Made by a program: the position numbers and the translations under genes. Shown here one piece after another: positions 1 through 15,000 of a DNA stretch of 64,000 bases (position 1 is the first letter of the stretch; every line of letters begins with the position of its first letter). The stretch comes from Poteriospumella lacustris (taxonomy: Eukaryota > Sar > Chrysophyceae > Chromulinales > Dinobryaceae): the NCBI GenBank assembly GCA_008000375.1, contig SMOI01000117.1:16316-80315 (forward strand), read 5' to 3'. A model generated the notes under the pieces. The model was not told the origin of the DNA and ran no database searches. It worked only from the letters and a program-made list of their open reading frames with translations.

Positions 1-3000
1 ACCAAATCGAAAGGGTTATAGGGCAAACCGTGACCACTCTCACGGACAATCGGTTTGCCAGGTAGAACTTTGTTGCCGGCAACGCGGCGATTGCCCGTGG
101 CGACCACTAAGGCACCATCGTTTTCACCATCAGCACCCGCAATTGCAAGAGTAGTTCCGGAATTCCCCCCATGAATAACATCTGGACTTTCAGGGTTACT
201 GAATTGACGTCGATAAGCAGCTTGCAAAGTTGCGAAAGACAAAGGAATCGGAATATGTTCCAAGCGCATCCACAATTGATACGCCGTCATCCACAACCTC
301 CACAATGGCTCTGTACACAGCATCGTGATGAAGAGGACAGTAATCACCATGAATCCGATCGATTGAACATCGGCAATACTGCTAAGATCAAACGAGCATG
401 CAGCAGCCAGTTGTGGATCCCATCGACATTGGTGCTTTAATCCAAACAACGTCTTTTTCGCCAAACAATTCTCTTCAAATCGACTCGTTTCACATTGGCC
501 GTTGTTGCTGAAGTAAATACTCACGAAGACCGATGTCCAAAAAATGATATTCACCACACGAGAACCCAAGATTACCCATCGCAATGAATAGGATTGAGAT
601 TCGACTTGTACAAGATTCATTTCTTCTTCGCGTTCTTTCGTTCTTTCATCAGTCGATGGAGACGTCATCGATGGAGCAACTCCAAAAGCATGGATTTTCG
701 CACTACCACCAACTATATTACCGCCATTATTGGTCGCCTCCTTGTCTTTCACCGCCCAATAGTTGGTCCACGATTCGCGAACATGGGTCAACCACAGATA
801 CAGCGTAGACAAATCATGGAATTCATACAGCTTCTCCTGGAAACGAATTTCCCACGGCATTCCCGTATATTCGACAGGAAGTACCGAGTTGATGAACCAT
901 TGAATCGTCACGGGTTGTTTATGGCTTTGCTTCATCGTCGCTTCACGTTTCATTTCCGATTTGGGCGCGGAAGCTGCCAAACCCGCAGCAATCGTAGGTG
1001 ACAATGTGCTCAACAATTCGGATTCCTTCTTCAGTTTCTCCGCTTCTTCCCAGGCATCGTTTTGGTGATGATGCAGATTCTTTCCACTCATTGCGTAATC
1101 CGCTAACGACGAAATGGCCTCCAGGTGAGCCTCATCATTTCGATGCAAGGGGAAATACAAATTGCGCAGCAGCAAATGAGTCCCCGTCGTCTCGTGTTTT
1201 GCTTCCAAATATTTGCGGATTCCAGATTTCTGCTGTTTGCGATCATTGTCGTAACGATGCAAACCAATGAACCCGATGATGAACAACAAGAAGCAGGCAG
1301 CTGATGTCGCAAAGACGATGACATTCTGCGATACTTGTACGAAATCTGGAGTACCGGTGAACAAGACCGTCGACGTAAACGTGGTCAAGACGTAATCCGT
1401 CATGATCGCCACTTCCAACACCTCATTGTCGTCAATCACTTTCGCCAGTGACAAACTGGAGCTTGCCAATTTGCAGGTACACGTAGTGTTCGTCGTCGTG
1501 TGATTCGTCACCAGGCACTGGAACACTGTTTGACCTGAGTTGTAGTACCCATCATAATCCGTTCGCACGTAATCGCTACCATCCCAGACGGCGCAATATG
1601 GTGTCAACGAGTAAATTGGACACGTGAAGTTGTATTTGACGCCGTACGTGCCCGGGCAATTGAAAATGTATTCGTCACCGGGACCATCATATCCATAAAT
1701 CGGACAAACGATCGAAATGTTGTGAACCAGACCTGTGCGACGACATTCAATCGATCCATTCAACGGAACCGTGTAGAAGTAATTGATTTCTTCCATGTTT
1801 TGGAGAACAGCTTCCACGATAAATTCACCACCACTCGACGACAATCGACGACGGGCTTGTCGTTTGTCGACGTTGTTGGCGGTTAACGGCCGTTTGGACG
1901 TCGACACCATAATTTGACCCGAAACCAACGTTTTATTCGACGGACGCATATTCTGGCCAGGGAAAGAGAGAACTCCAACGCCAATTGCGGCACCATCAGA
2001 AGTAGAACCTGAAGGAATGGTCACTGCGATTTGTTCAGGCTCCACACCGGCCGCCGATTCATAGGAAGTGACGGGAAGACTACCGCTGAACACGATATCG
2101 CTGTTGCCATTGTTCGTGTTTATCACTGTTGTGGCATAGCGTGTGGTTGTTTCTAGTGATGATCCTTGGCGTTGCAAGGACTCACCCATAGCTTGCGTGT
2201 CTTGAATAGCTTTACTCAATGTGGTAAGCGCATTGATGGCCCGCGTTTGCACGGAGTCAGGTAACAACCGCAATCCAATCAAGCGATTCATGGCACTAAC
2301 CACCACATCCTTGACGCGTTCATTGCTGGTAACGTCTGGATACGTTTCAAGCAGATTCAGCAGAACCGATGAACAGTTCAGCAACGACTTCGTGTCCACC
2401 AATGTCTTGTCAAAGAGAATGTTTGCCACAACACTCGCTGTGCTGCGGACAGAATCTACGGTACCATCTTGAGACGATAACGCGGTCCACAATTGCGAGC
2501 ACATCACACCACGCATACGGATAGAAGCTTCTTGATCGGATTTCGTCAAGCTGCAATCTTGTCCATAGTAGTTGGTGTTGCATTGACATTGCACTTTGCA
2601 GAACGGATTGCTGCTTTTACATGACGTCAAGGCCACGTTCGCATTGTTCAACGTGCGGGTTGAAAGGTACAAGCATGTTCCATGACCAGAACAATCATTC
2701 GGGCACGCTTTATCAACATCGTTCGCGCAAAGACCATTCGTGCATTGATTCGAGAGACATTGACTGTTGATCGTACAGTTTCCGCCATCTTTAATCAACG
2801 TGGCGTTGATTACTCGACAAAGAATGTTCGCATCGCCCGCAGGTCCAACAAAGTCCGACAAACACGAACCACAGGTATTCGGCGTAAATGCACACGGCTG
2901 TCGGTTCAACTTCGCGCAATACGTTGGTGAAGCACCAGTACAATTGGCAACATTAACAGTACTGATGACCGCACCAACCACTTGTGAGATACCATTGGGA

Positions 3001-6000
3001 TTCGTGGCCACATTCACAGCATCCAAAAGCGTTTGTAACGTGGTTAGCACCATTGTCTTGTTGCTCACACCCTGCGGCGGACGCACTTGAACATATTTGT
3101 CAACTTGCGCGACGGAGCCGAATGAATCAACGGCAACCACACTGCATACGACGGAATAATTCAACGAAGGTAAACCGCTTGCAATCAGACCTTGGTACAG
3201 CGTCGATGAACTTTCCGATTGACCAATGGTAGGCAATTCAAATGCACTAAGAGCGTATTGCATGGTGTAGCGCAACGGATAGTTATCCGCGGTGGTTTGC
3301 CATCCGTAGGTTAAGAATTGGAAGACAGTGGTCAACGCAGTACCGGAGGACGGTGAAACTTCCAAGTCTCCACCAGTTGGAACGGTGTTCATCGTGATCG
3401 TGATTTGCGACAGCGAATCTTGTCCTCCGCTATACTTGCCGTACAACTGCAACCGATAGACCCCACCGGGTTGCAGGACGTTGGGTAAGATTCCTTGTTG
3501 TACCAAGTTCGTACCTGCGACTAACATCGCAGGAAATACCAAGAAACTGCTACTATTCGCCGACAATGCGTTGATCACCGAGAACGAGACATATGCTGTA
3601 TCCGAAGCTACGATACTTGCAGTAAAGACCAAACGCCGCGCTGGGTTGTACTTCGAGGCCGGGGAATGCAAGATCAGCTGTGGGGCGTACCGTTTTGACA
3701 AAACTTCCACGTTCTGGGTGAAGTTGGAGACGGAACCATCGACCTTGTTGGTGACAAACAATGTAATGGCCAATGTATGCGTGACATTGGAATCACGATA
3801 CGCTGCCAAACTTTGAGTGGTTGTCGCTGCGGTTGGGAACACGAAGCCAGTGCAACTGCGACCGTAGAATCGAGGGGTAACATCTTGGCACGACCACTGA
3901 TAGGACAGCAGGGATGAATTCGTTGGGGAATCCAAGGAGTACGACGAGCTCCCATCCAAGGATAGATCCTGATCGGGACTCAATGTACGCAAGTCGCCAC
4001 CACTAATACGAGCTACCACAGAACTTCGCAAAATTTGTACCGAGACACTGGTGGCCACTATTTTCCCAATATTCGTGCGAACTAACAGCTGAATCGTGTA
4101 AGATGATATCGCCGACAAGGTATACGCCGGAAGAACGAAGACCGATGGAGTATTCGAAGTGGACACCAACGAGGGAATGTAGGTCGTATCCTTGTATACT
4201 GCCCATTGGAAGGCAAGACCGGAGGTACTACCCGTATAACACGATGGGAATGATACATCCGTCTTCAAGGTCAAAGGACTTGAACGATACATAGAGATCA
4301 CATTTGGACCCAGAATGCGAACAATAGGCTTGTTTGTGGCTGTGGACAAGGTGATATCCACATACCCAGCATTGGATACACCGAAGATATTCGTCAAGGT
4401 CAACGTGATTGTCAAGAAAGTGATACTGGGCGCCAGCAGCACCGTTGGAATCGTTCCTATTTGCTTGGTATCACTCGCATAATTGCTTTGCAAGTAACTT
4501 TCGATGTCCGCCGCATGAACGGGTAACAAAGAACCGTTGAAAGATCGAGCCGTCACTTCCCATTCAATGCTCGTCCAATCATGATTCGCATTTCCACGGG
4601 ATCCAGTCATGTCAATCGTCAACGAATCACATGCAGACGCAACGGAGACAGCAGACAACGAAACGACAGGGATCATGGGGTTCGCAGGTGGCGTCACGGG
4701 AATCAGAACGGAGCCATTGGCAAATAAGCATTTCGACGATGGACTTATGTTCGCAACACAGTACTGAGATCGCAGCGTCCGTGATGTCACCGCAATCAAG
4801 CTACCAATGGTTAATGTTCCATTCGACAAGGATATCATCACGTCTTTGGCAGACACCCAAGTGCAGGTACTTCGGGAGGCTCCGGCAAAGGAGAACACAC
4901 GATTGCAAGCATAGGCAGGTGCGAGATTCAACGAAGATGCCTGGTCGGTGTTCGCATCAAATCGTAGCGTCACAGACATTCCATCAGCGGCCAATATGGC
5001 CGACTGCAATGCTGGTGCAACAACCGAGTCATTGGTCGATGCAATGGTCAGCGATTGATTCGTATACGTGACAGAAACACCATTGATAGTCAACTTCGCA
5101 GAGAGAAGATAACAACCTGGATTTCCGAAGACAACAAAGCTTCTCTCAGCATTTGTTGGCGAGGAGGCGTTCAAGACAAAATAGCTTGGAGAAACCACAG
5201 CTGGCGATGAGGTCGACAGTTCATTGTCAGTCAGTCCACAAGCGTTCGTTGCATCATATACCACCGATACTTGTACATTGCCAGTGTTAGAGGTCAAAAC
5301 GCCTCTGGCACCATCAATTGCAAAGGTAAAGGTTGGCAGAGAAGCAATGGACGCAGTCGTGTTGCTCTTCAGAGACGGGATACTCTTCGGCGCATCACTG
5401 AATGTCACCTGCGCGCAGCAAGTTGTTGTCGCAGTTACTTTCGTCGCAACAATGGCGTCCGTTGACATGCCAACACCATTGAAATCCTCGCTGTAGCAAT
5501 AAACATCGTACGTACTCGACGGCGACAAGTCAGGTAAGTGTACTGTGTAATTGCCACTGCTCAAGATAGACAACGAAACACCGACACTTTTCAGCACATT
5601 CGGTGAATACCACGTTGAATCCACATTCGTTTCAAAGTGACCGATGGCCCGACAGTATAATCGACCAGTTCCTTGCAAGGAGACATTCAAATTGATGAAC
5701 GTTCGACCGGGCGTGGCCATCGCTCGTCCCATCAATTGCGGATAAAAGATGTAGAAATCGTAGGCAATGTCCATAATTTGATAGAATCCTCGCCGAGACG
5801 AACACGACTGACAAGGCTGGACCGTCACATACGTCGATTCGATCGGTATCTTGCACCAATCTGGCCTACACATGTTGATCGACTTACAGTTCGCACAGAT
5901 GCTGACCCCACTGTCACATTTTTCCACACGGAAAGCAACGCCATCACAAATGACAGAATAGTCGTCTTGGTCATTCAAACTACTCAACAATGCTGCAATG

Positions 6001-9000
6001 AGTGTTGGCTTGGTACATGTAAATGTGTTGTTCTTGGTCACACCTGTCTCAAAATCCTTTTGTCCCCCGGTCAAAGTCAACGTGGAGAAGTATACATTCT
6101 TCTGCGGCAGCCGTGTTGTCAATCCCGCAAATTGAGACCAGTCGCTGCATTGACTGCCCTGTGTGGTGAAGCTCTCTGCAGATGATATCGTCGTCCCTTT
6201 GTAGAAAAAGGTAGAAAAGACCACCTGTTGATCGAGGTTTGACTGTTCTGCAAGACGCAGCTGTTGAAGATATTGCCGGTAGATTCCCGTACGAGCATAA
6301 TCATTCAAGTCCCAAGATGGCCGTGAGGTAGGATACGAGGTTGGAGGATTTGTTTCTCCTTCACGTGTTGGACGTGACGTCACGGGCGCTTCAGTCGGGG
6401 TAGAGCTGGGAAAGCTGGATGGTTTGCTCGTTGATGGTTGAGAAGTTGGCTGTCCACTGGGTTGGGAAGAGGGCTGTTTCGACGGTTGCGATGTTGGATG
6501 ACTTGTCGTTGGAATGGAAGTTGGCTGTCCAGAAGGTTGACTGGAAGGCTGAGAGGATGGCTGGCTTGTTGGCTGGGATGATGGTTGACCAGAAGGTCTC
6601 CCTGTCGGTTGACTTGATGGCTGCTGAGATGGTTGGCGTGTGGGAACGTTCGTCGGTTGACTTGTAGGCTGCCGTGAGGGTTCGCTCGTCGGTTGGGACG
6701 AGGGTTGAGACGAGGGAATGGAGCTGGGCTGCGACGTTGGTTCTACTGATGGCTGACCAGAAGGTTGCGTCGAAGGTCTTGATGATGGCTGAGAGGATGG
6801 TTGAGCTGAAGGTTGCCGAGAAGGCTGTGACGATGGGTACCCGGTTGGCTGCATGGATGGTTGAGCACTTGGCTGCATGGATGGTTGACCGGTAGGCACT
6901 CCAGAGGGTTGTCGTGACGGTTGACTCGACGGCTGACAGCTTGGCATACTTGACGGTTGAGAAGTTGGTGTGGACGTCGGCTGGCTGGAAGGTTGCCCAC
7001 TGGGAAAAGAGCTTGGTTGCACCGTCGGTTGAGACGATGGCTGCGTAGATGGCTCCGACGATGGTTGAGCGGATGGCTGGGATGTTGGAATGCAAGTTGG
7101 CGTTGACGACGGTTGACTTGTCGGTGTAGCGCTGGGCTGACAGGATGGTTGGGAAGAAGGAGTGGAGGTTGGTTGCGATGTTGGCGTTTGCGATGGCTGC
7201 CGAGATGGTTGTCCAGATGGAATAGCAGATGGTTGGGATGACGGTTGAGACGATGGGCGACACGTTGGCTGCATTGTTGGGCGTACGGATGGCTGTGAGG
7301 TGGGAACACTGGAAGGCGTTCGCGATGGCTGAGACGAAGGCTGCATGGATGGCTGCATCGTCGGTACCGACGTGGGAATGATGCTTGGTTGAGCCGAAGG
7401 TTCACATGTTGGCTGACTGGACGGTTGACCGCTCGGTTGAGATGATGGGGAAGATGATGGCTGGGAAGATGGTCGCAACGTTGGCTGCGTGGAAGGTTGC
7501 GAACTCGGCTGAGACGATGGTTGTGAAGTTGGTTGAGTGCTAGGCTGCAAAGATGGCTGGCCTGTAGGTTCCTGCGATGGCTGTGATGTCGGTTGATTGG
7601 AAGGTTGTTCGGTTGGTTGACTCGAGGGAACACATGAAGGCTGAGCGGATGGTTGCGTCGTTGGGTGTGACGTAGATCTGTAGGTAGGAACCGACGATGG
7701 CTGCGACGATGGCTGCACGGAAGGCTGACAAGAAGGTCTCGACGTCGGCTGTGAACTAGGCTGCGACGATGGTATACCGGTTGGTTGCCCGGATGGTTGC
7801 CTCGTCGGTTGCGATGTCGGGCAAGACGACGGCTGCCGTGTCGGTTGACCAGACGGCTGAAGCGTCGGTTGACTCGAAGGTTCATGCGAAGGTTGACCTG
7901 ACGGCTGACTAGACGGCTGTCTGGATGGCTGCCCCGTCGGATTCAAGGACGGTTGAGAAGTCGGAAAAGATGTTGGTTGTCCTGTCGGAATTCCACTCGG
8001 CTGGCCTGAGGGCTGACTCGTTGGAAACGAAGACGGCTGAACTGACGGCTGCGAAGTAGGCCGCTCTGTGGGTTGGCTTGAAGGGACAGCGGTGGGTTGA
8101 GCCGTTGGCTGACAAGTCGGTTGCTGAGTAGGTTGCGAAGAAGGATGCGAAGTCGGTTGCGACGACGGTTGCGACGATGGTTGTGAGGAGGGTTGGGAGG
8201 TTGGAACTCCCGTTGGTTGACTGGATGGCTGTGTTGATGGCTGGGATGAAGGCTCAACAGTGGGTTGACCTGACGGCTGGCCAGATGGTTGACCCGAAGG
8301 ATGCGTTGTCGGCTGAGAACTAGGTTGCATCGAAGGTTGCGCAGTAGGGTTGTCCGTTGGCTGCGAAGACGGCTGCGATGTCGGTCTCTCGGTTGGTTGT
8401 GATGATGGGATAGCAGACGGCTGACCCGAAGGTTGACAAGATGGCTGCGATGTCGGTTTGGCTGAAGGCTGAGTACTCGGCTGATTCGTCGGTTCACTTG
8501 ATGGCTGACCTGTCGGCTGACCGGTAGGTTGCCTCGTAGGGTTGGACGACGGTTGAGAAGTCGGCACAGACGAAGGTTGCCCTGAGGGCTGCGCAGTTGG
8601 TTGCGTTGATGGCTGGTTCGAAGGCTGCCTCGTTGGTACCCCAGTAGGCTGACAAGTTGGCTGCGATGAAGGCTCACAAGATGGTTGCGTTGTTGGCTGC
8701 GACGACGGTTGCGACGACGGAGTGCAAGTTGGCTGAGAAGTGGGTTGAGTTGTTGGCTCAGAAGATGGCTGCCCACTCGGCTGACAGCTTGGTTGGCCAC
8801 TCGGCTGCGTTGAAGGTCGACTTGATGGCTGGGATGAAGGTTGGCGAGTTGGTTGAGAGCTTGGAACCGACGATGGTTGAGTTGTTGGTTGTGTACTCGG
8901 TTGATTTGACGGTTGTGACGTTGGAATACCGGTTGGTTGACTACTAGGCTGACCTGATGGCTCCGAACTTGGTTGAGATGAAGGCTGAGAAGTGGGCTGC

Positions 9001-12000
9001 ATTGATGGTTGCGTCGTTGGTCTCGAAGAGGGCTGAGATGAAGGGGTTCCAGAAGGCTGACCAGATGGCTGAGCGGAAGGTTGAGTGGAAGGGACTCCAG
9101 TTGGTTGAGATGATGGCTCAGAGGAAGGTTGAGAAGATGGTTGGGTGGAAGGTTGGCCCGAAGGCTGAGAAGACGGCTGGCCAGACGGCTGCGAAGTAGG
9201 AGTACCTGAAGGTTGCGTGGTCGGTTGTGATGATGGTTGAGATGAAGGTTGCATGGTGGGCTGTGACGATGGCTGAGCTGATGGTTGGGATGTTGGCTGG
9301 CTTGAAGGTTGACCGGACGGCTGGGACGATGGCTGGCCTGACGGTTCACTTGATGGCTGAGAAGACGGCTGTGACGATGGTTGGCTGCTGGGTTGGCTGG
9401 TAGGGCTCCCAGACGGTTGGTTACTTGGTTGACTCGATGGGACACCAGAGGGTTGAGAACTTGGCTGACATGTTGGCTGACTTGTGGGCTGACAAGACGG
9501 CTGCGAGCTTGGTTGTGAGCTCGGTTGTCTTGAAGGCTGACTGGTTGGTTCGCCAGAAGGCTGCCCCGACGGTTGTGAGGATGGTTGACTAGATGGTTGT
9601 GATGAAGGAATACCAGAAGGTTGGCTTGAAGGCTGAGCAGATGGCTGGCCTGACGGCTGACATGATGGTTGTGAGGAAGGTTGTCCAGATGGCTGGCCAG
9701 TGGGAACACCTGTCGGTTGACCAGTTGGTTGCGCCGAAGGCTGCTCGGTGGGTTGACTGGTTGGAACTCCAGATGGTTGTCCGGTTGGCTGTGAACTCGG
9801 TTGACTTGAAGGCTGACTTGAAGGCTGAGTTGAAGGTTGACCTGATGGCTGACCAGTGGGCTGAGTTGTGGGTTGTGAACTCGGTTGAGACGTTGGTTGC
9901 GAGGATGGTTGTGAGCTTGGGATACCAGATGGCTGCCCTGATGGCTGTGACGTTGGCTGAATCGATGGTTGAGATGATGGCTGAATTGATGGTTGCGACG
10001 AAGGATGACTAGATGGTTGAGAGCTCGGTACACTCGACGGTTGGGCAGTGGGTTGCATGGATGGTTGGCTTGAAGGTTGCCCAGTAGGCTGCGATGAAGG
10101 CTGCCCAGTTGGTTCTCCACTTGGTTGAGAGCTGGGTTGGCTTGACGGCTGCGAAGTCGGCTGATTGGAAGGTTGTGAAGACGGCTGGGATGATGGCTGC
10201 ATGGACGGTTGACCTGTTGGTGTGGAAGAAGGTTGTGATGACGGCTGGGTACTGGGCTGCATTGTGGGCTGCATAGTGGGAACAGAGGTTGGTTGCCCTG
10301 TTGGAACACCAGATGGTTGAGAGCTCGGTTGCGAGGTTGGTTGCGTAGTTGGTTCAGAGGATGGCTGACAAGTCGGCTGACTTGACGGCTGGCTCGTTGG
10401 TTGACCACTCGGTTGAGTTGTCGGTTGATCAGTTGGAACAGACGACGGCTGCATGGTAGGCTGGGTGCTGGGTTGCGAGGTTGGAGATGATGACGGCTGT
10501 GACGATGGCTGGGTTGACGGCTGCGAACTGGGTTCAGATGTTGGTTGCATGGAAGGTTGTGAGGATGGCTGGCTGGTAGGTACACCAGTTGGTTGAGTTG
10601 TTGGCTGACATGTTGGCTGTGACGACGGCTGTGTAGACGGCTGTCCAGTTGGTTGCGCCGATGGTTGCTGAGAGGGTTGCGCACTCGGAACTCCCGAAGG
10701 CTGAGAGCTGGGTTGCATTGTGGGTTGCGACGATGGAATTCCAGTCGGCTGAGAAGACGGCTGGCAGGATGGCTGCGAGGAAGGTTGCCCAGTCGGTTGC
10801 GACGATGGCTGTCCAGAGGGCTGCGAAGTTGGGACCGAACTGGGCTGACTTGATGGTTGCGATGATGGTTGCGATGATGGTTCACCACTCGGCTGACTAG
10901 ATGGTTGCCCAGTCGGCTGAGATGTCGGCTGAATTGTGGGCTGGTTAGTTGGCTGGGCGGATGGCTGGGCGGAAGGCTGCATGGTAGGCTCAGAGGTCGG
11001 CTGAGAGGTCGGCTGAGTGCTAGGTTGTTCCGATGGCTGACCAGACGGTTGGCTGGTAGGCTGCGTTGTTGGTTGGTTAGAGGGCTGACTAGTTGGAGTT
11101 CCAGAAGGTTGACTGGTCGGTTGAGAAGAAGGCTGGGTAGTTGGTTCCCCAGTGGGCTGCGCCGACGGTTGACAAGATGGTTGAGACGATGGCTGACCTG
11201 TTGGTTCACTCGATGGCTGCCCTGATGGTTGTGTAGACGGTTGAGTCGATGGTTGACCACTGGGTTGAATGGATGGTTGGGCTGATGGCTGGGCTGATGG
11301 TTGAGCCGAAGGCATACCTGAGGGCTGACCTGTTGGCTGACCTGTTGGCTGGGTAGATGGCTGAGAAGATGGACACCCTGATGGTTGTGATGTCGGTTGA
11401 GTCGAAGGCTGGCACGTTGGCTGGCGTGATGGCTCTCCACTTGGCTGTGATGTCGGCTGCATAGAAGGCTGCACAGATGGTTGACCAGTTGGTTGGCTAC
11501 TTGGCTGTCCCGATGGCTCCGAAGATGGTTGCGCAGAAGGTTGCCCAGATGGTTGGGAAGAAGGAACTCCTGTGGGCTGACTAGATGGTTGGAAAGATGG
11601 CTGCATACTTGGCTGAGTCGAAGGTTGACCCGTTGGCTGAGTCGTCGGCTGAGTCGTTGGCTGAGATGAAGGTTCTGAGCTTGGCTGTGCCGACGGCTGC
11701 GTCGTCGGCTGGGTTGTTGGTTGAGATGAGGGCTCACCCGTTGGCTGCGATGATGGTTGACTGGAAGGCTGCATCGACGGTTGCCCGGATGGAATACCAG
11801 TTGGTTGAGCCGATGGCTGAGTGGTTGGTTGCGTTGTTGGGCGCTCCGAAGGTTGCATGGTCGGTTGTCGTGATGGCTGAGAGGAAGGCGAGGAAGATGG
11901 TTGAGACGAGGGCTGCATCGTTGGTTGACAAGACGGCTCCGATGATGGTTGTACAGTCGGTTGCGAAGATGGCTGTGAGGTTGGCTGTGCAGATGGCTCC

Positions 12001-15000
12001 GCGGAAGGCTGCGACGACGGTTGTCGTGTCGGTTGTGTTGATGGTTGGCAGGAGGGCTGCGTTGTGGGCTGACAAGACGGTTGGCCGGAAGGTGAACCCG
12101 ACGGCTGCATCGTTGGTTGACATGTCGGCTGGAGCGACGGCTGACAAGAGGGCCGGGACGACGGCTGAGAGCTTGGTTGAGAGCTTGGTTGAGCTGAAGG
12201 TTGGCAAGAAGGCTGCCCTGAAGGCTGTGTCGTCGGAGATCCAGTAGGCTGGCAAGTTGGGAAGCTACTCGGTTGCCGTGTTGGAGCTGACGATGGTTGT
12301 GCGGAGGGTTGAGATGATGGCTGCATGCTTGGAAAGCTGGAAGGCTGTCCGGTAGGTTCTCCGGACGGCTGTCCAGAGGGCTGGGTAGAAGGCTGTCCCG
12401 TGGGTTGTCCAGTGGGTTGTCCTGTTGGATGCATGGAAGGTTGGGAAGATGGTTGTGACGAAGGTTGACTCGATGGGGTTCCAGTTGGTTGAGTAGTCGG
12501 TTGTGCGGACGGCTCGCCAGACGGCTGGGCGGAAGGCTGAGACGTTGGCTGGCTTGAGGGCTGACCCGATGGTTGTCCACTTGGTTGACGCGTAGGATGG
12601 GAGGTTGGCTGAGACGTTGGTTCTTGAGATGGTTGAGATGAAGGTTGTGTGGAGGGATGGACAGAAGGCTGAGTTGAAGGTTGCGACGTCGGTTGAGTTG
12701 ATGGCTCTGACGATGGTTGGGAGGACGGCTGTCTCGTCGGCTCGCTGGTCGGTTGGCAAGACGGTTGCGTCGACGGTTGGGTTGAAGGTTGCGCCGTTGG
12801 AGATGATGTCGGTTGCTGGGATGGTTGAGCTGACGGACATCCAGAAGGCTGCGTAGACGGCTGTCCTGTCGGCGAAGATGAAGGTTGACCAGTAGGCTGA
12901 GACGTTGAGAAGGACGTTGGTCTTGAGCTGGGTCTTGAAGAGGGCTGAGCCGTTGGTTCTCTTGTTGGTTGCGATGACGGTTGCCTGGACGGTTGTGTCG
13001 ACGGTTGTGCAGATGGCCGCACACTGGGCTGACCAGATGGCTGCGAAGACGGTTGCATGCTTGGTTGGCTACTCGGCTGCTGACTCGGTCGTGACGATGG
13101 TTGGCTGGTGGGAACGCCTGTTGGTTGTGTGGTTGGCTGCGAAGATGGAACGCCCGAGGGTTGACTTGTTGGTTGTGTCGTTGGCTGCCGAGAAGGCTGA
13201 GCTGACGGGCAAGATGATGGTTGTTGTGTGGGCTGTCGAGAGGGTTTCGACGAGGGTTGGGAGCTTGGTGAACAAGTGGGCTGACGAGTCGGAATAACTG
13301 ATGGTTGGCTACTCGGCTGTGAAGTGGGAATAGCACTTGGCTGACGACTCGGCTGAGCAGTAGGTAAGCCCGTGGGTTGAGATGTTGGCTGCTGCGTTGG
13401 TTGGCGCGTAGGGCAGCCAGACGGTTGCGACGATGGTTGGGATGTTGGTGCAGGAACCAGAACGTACGCACTACCACTATCGTCGCCAACAACCGCGACG
13501 TTGGTGCCTTCCACACGCACCGTATAAACGGATTGACCAGCTGTGACAACAAGAGACGTTTCGCTGTCCCAATGCAAACCACCGTCCTTAGTGCTGTACA
13601 CCGCTCCACTGGCACTTCCAGCAAATGCAATGCTTGACGTCAACATTGAAATCGTGTGCGGAGGGCGAAGATTGGTCGCTGATCCCGTCACAGACGTTGA
13701 GCCGCTGGTGAAAATGCTCATCGTCATCCACGTATCGCCACTATCTTGGGAACGGAGGGCAGTGTTTGCGCCACCGATGACCATGAGGTAAACATTGCTG
13801 GACTGCGATATACTGTACAAATTGGTGCTTGTACCGGATGATAATGCTGTCCAAGTCACTCCAGAATCAACGGATTTGTACATTTTCCCTAAGCCACCAG
13901 CAGTAAAAACAGTGCTTCCATCAATAGATGACACGGAGTTCAATTGAGGAGGAGAAACAGCTGTGACGGTCACTGACGTCCAAGACAAGAATCCCGAGGA
14001 AAGGGAAGAAATGTACACATTGCCAAGTTGGCCTACCGCAAACGCGTTTCCATTGCTGCCAATGGTGACACCAAAGAGATTGTGAGAAATGACGTCCGTC
14101 GAAGGATTCCACGTGTCTCCTTGATCTGTTGAAATGTAAATCGCACCAGTGGAGCATGGGGCAACCGTATAGATAATACTATTCCCTGAATCTTCATATG
14201 ACGCCAGATCTGAAAGTGGACTGTCGTACAAGATGTTACTGGTCCAGGTTAATCCACGGTTCGATGATTTCGCAGAAACACCATCGGTGAAAGATCTGCC
14301 CACCAAAACAACATCATTGGACGAGGTCCACGTAGAGCCAAAGAAAATGTCGGAGGAAGATGTGGCCTCGACGCGGATCCATTCACCAAGATCCATATAC
14401 GCCGTGGGAATTGACGTAGGACGAATGGACGGCTGCGAACTTGGCACCGTTGTCGGTTGGGTGGACGGTTGCGCCGTTGGGAGTCCTGACGGCTGAGACG
14501 TGGGTTGACCCGTAGAAAAGAACGTCGGTCGCGTTGTAGGCTGTCCACTTGGTTGGGTAGTCGGCTGTGACGTTGGACTTCCGGAAGGTTGGGAACTTGG
14601 CTGTTGAGTTGGTCGACTGCTTGGTTGAACCGACGGATAGCCGGTTGGTCTCAAGGATGGTTGACCACTTGGCTCACTGGTCGGTTGATTCGTCGGCTGA
14701 CCTGTTGATTTGGTTGTAGGCATGCTGGTTGGCTGGGTTGGTTGTGAGGAAGGTTGTGACGATGGTTGAGCAGTTGGATGAGTCGACGGTTGTGCACTGG
14801 GTACCATTGTTGGTTGCGACGACGGCTCTGTAGTTGGTCTACTGATCGGCTGTGCAGAAGGAACCATCGATGGTTGTGAACTTGGCTGACAAGAGGGACG
14901 AGACGAAGGTTGAGACGTAGGAACCATCGATGGTTGCGACGATGGCTGTCCGGAAGGTCTACTTGTTGTGGGAATTGACGTGGGACTACCGGAGGGTTGA

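Noticed and set aside
5224-5496. Short plus-strand ORFs scattered over 171-6300
   Set aside because: Antisense to the REJ-like gene, whose minus frame is open and rich in recognisable motifs. The plus ORFs are short, overlapping and featureless.
7943-13630. 1,895-codon open frame on the minus strand (Arg/His/Asn/Leu-rich)
   Set aside because: It is the shifted frame of the PT stalk. The true frame (QPS/QPT) is continuous with the propellers and REJ region and is open to the window edge; the alternative has no fold-like composition.
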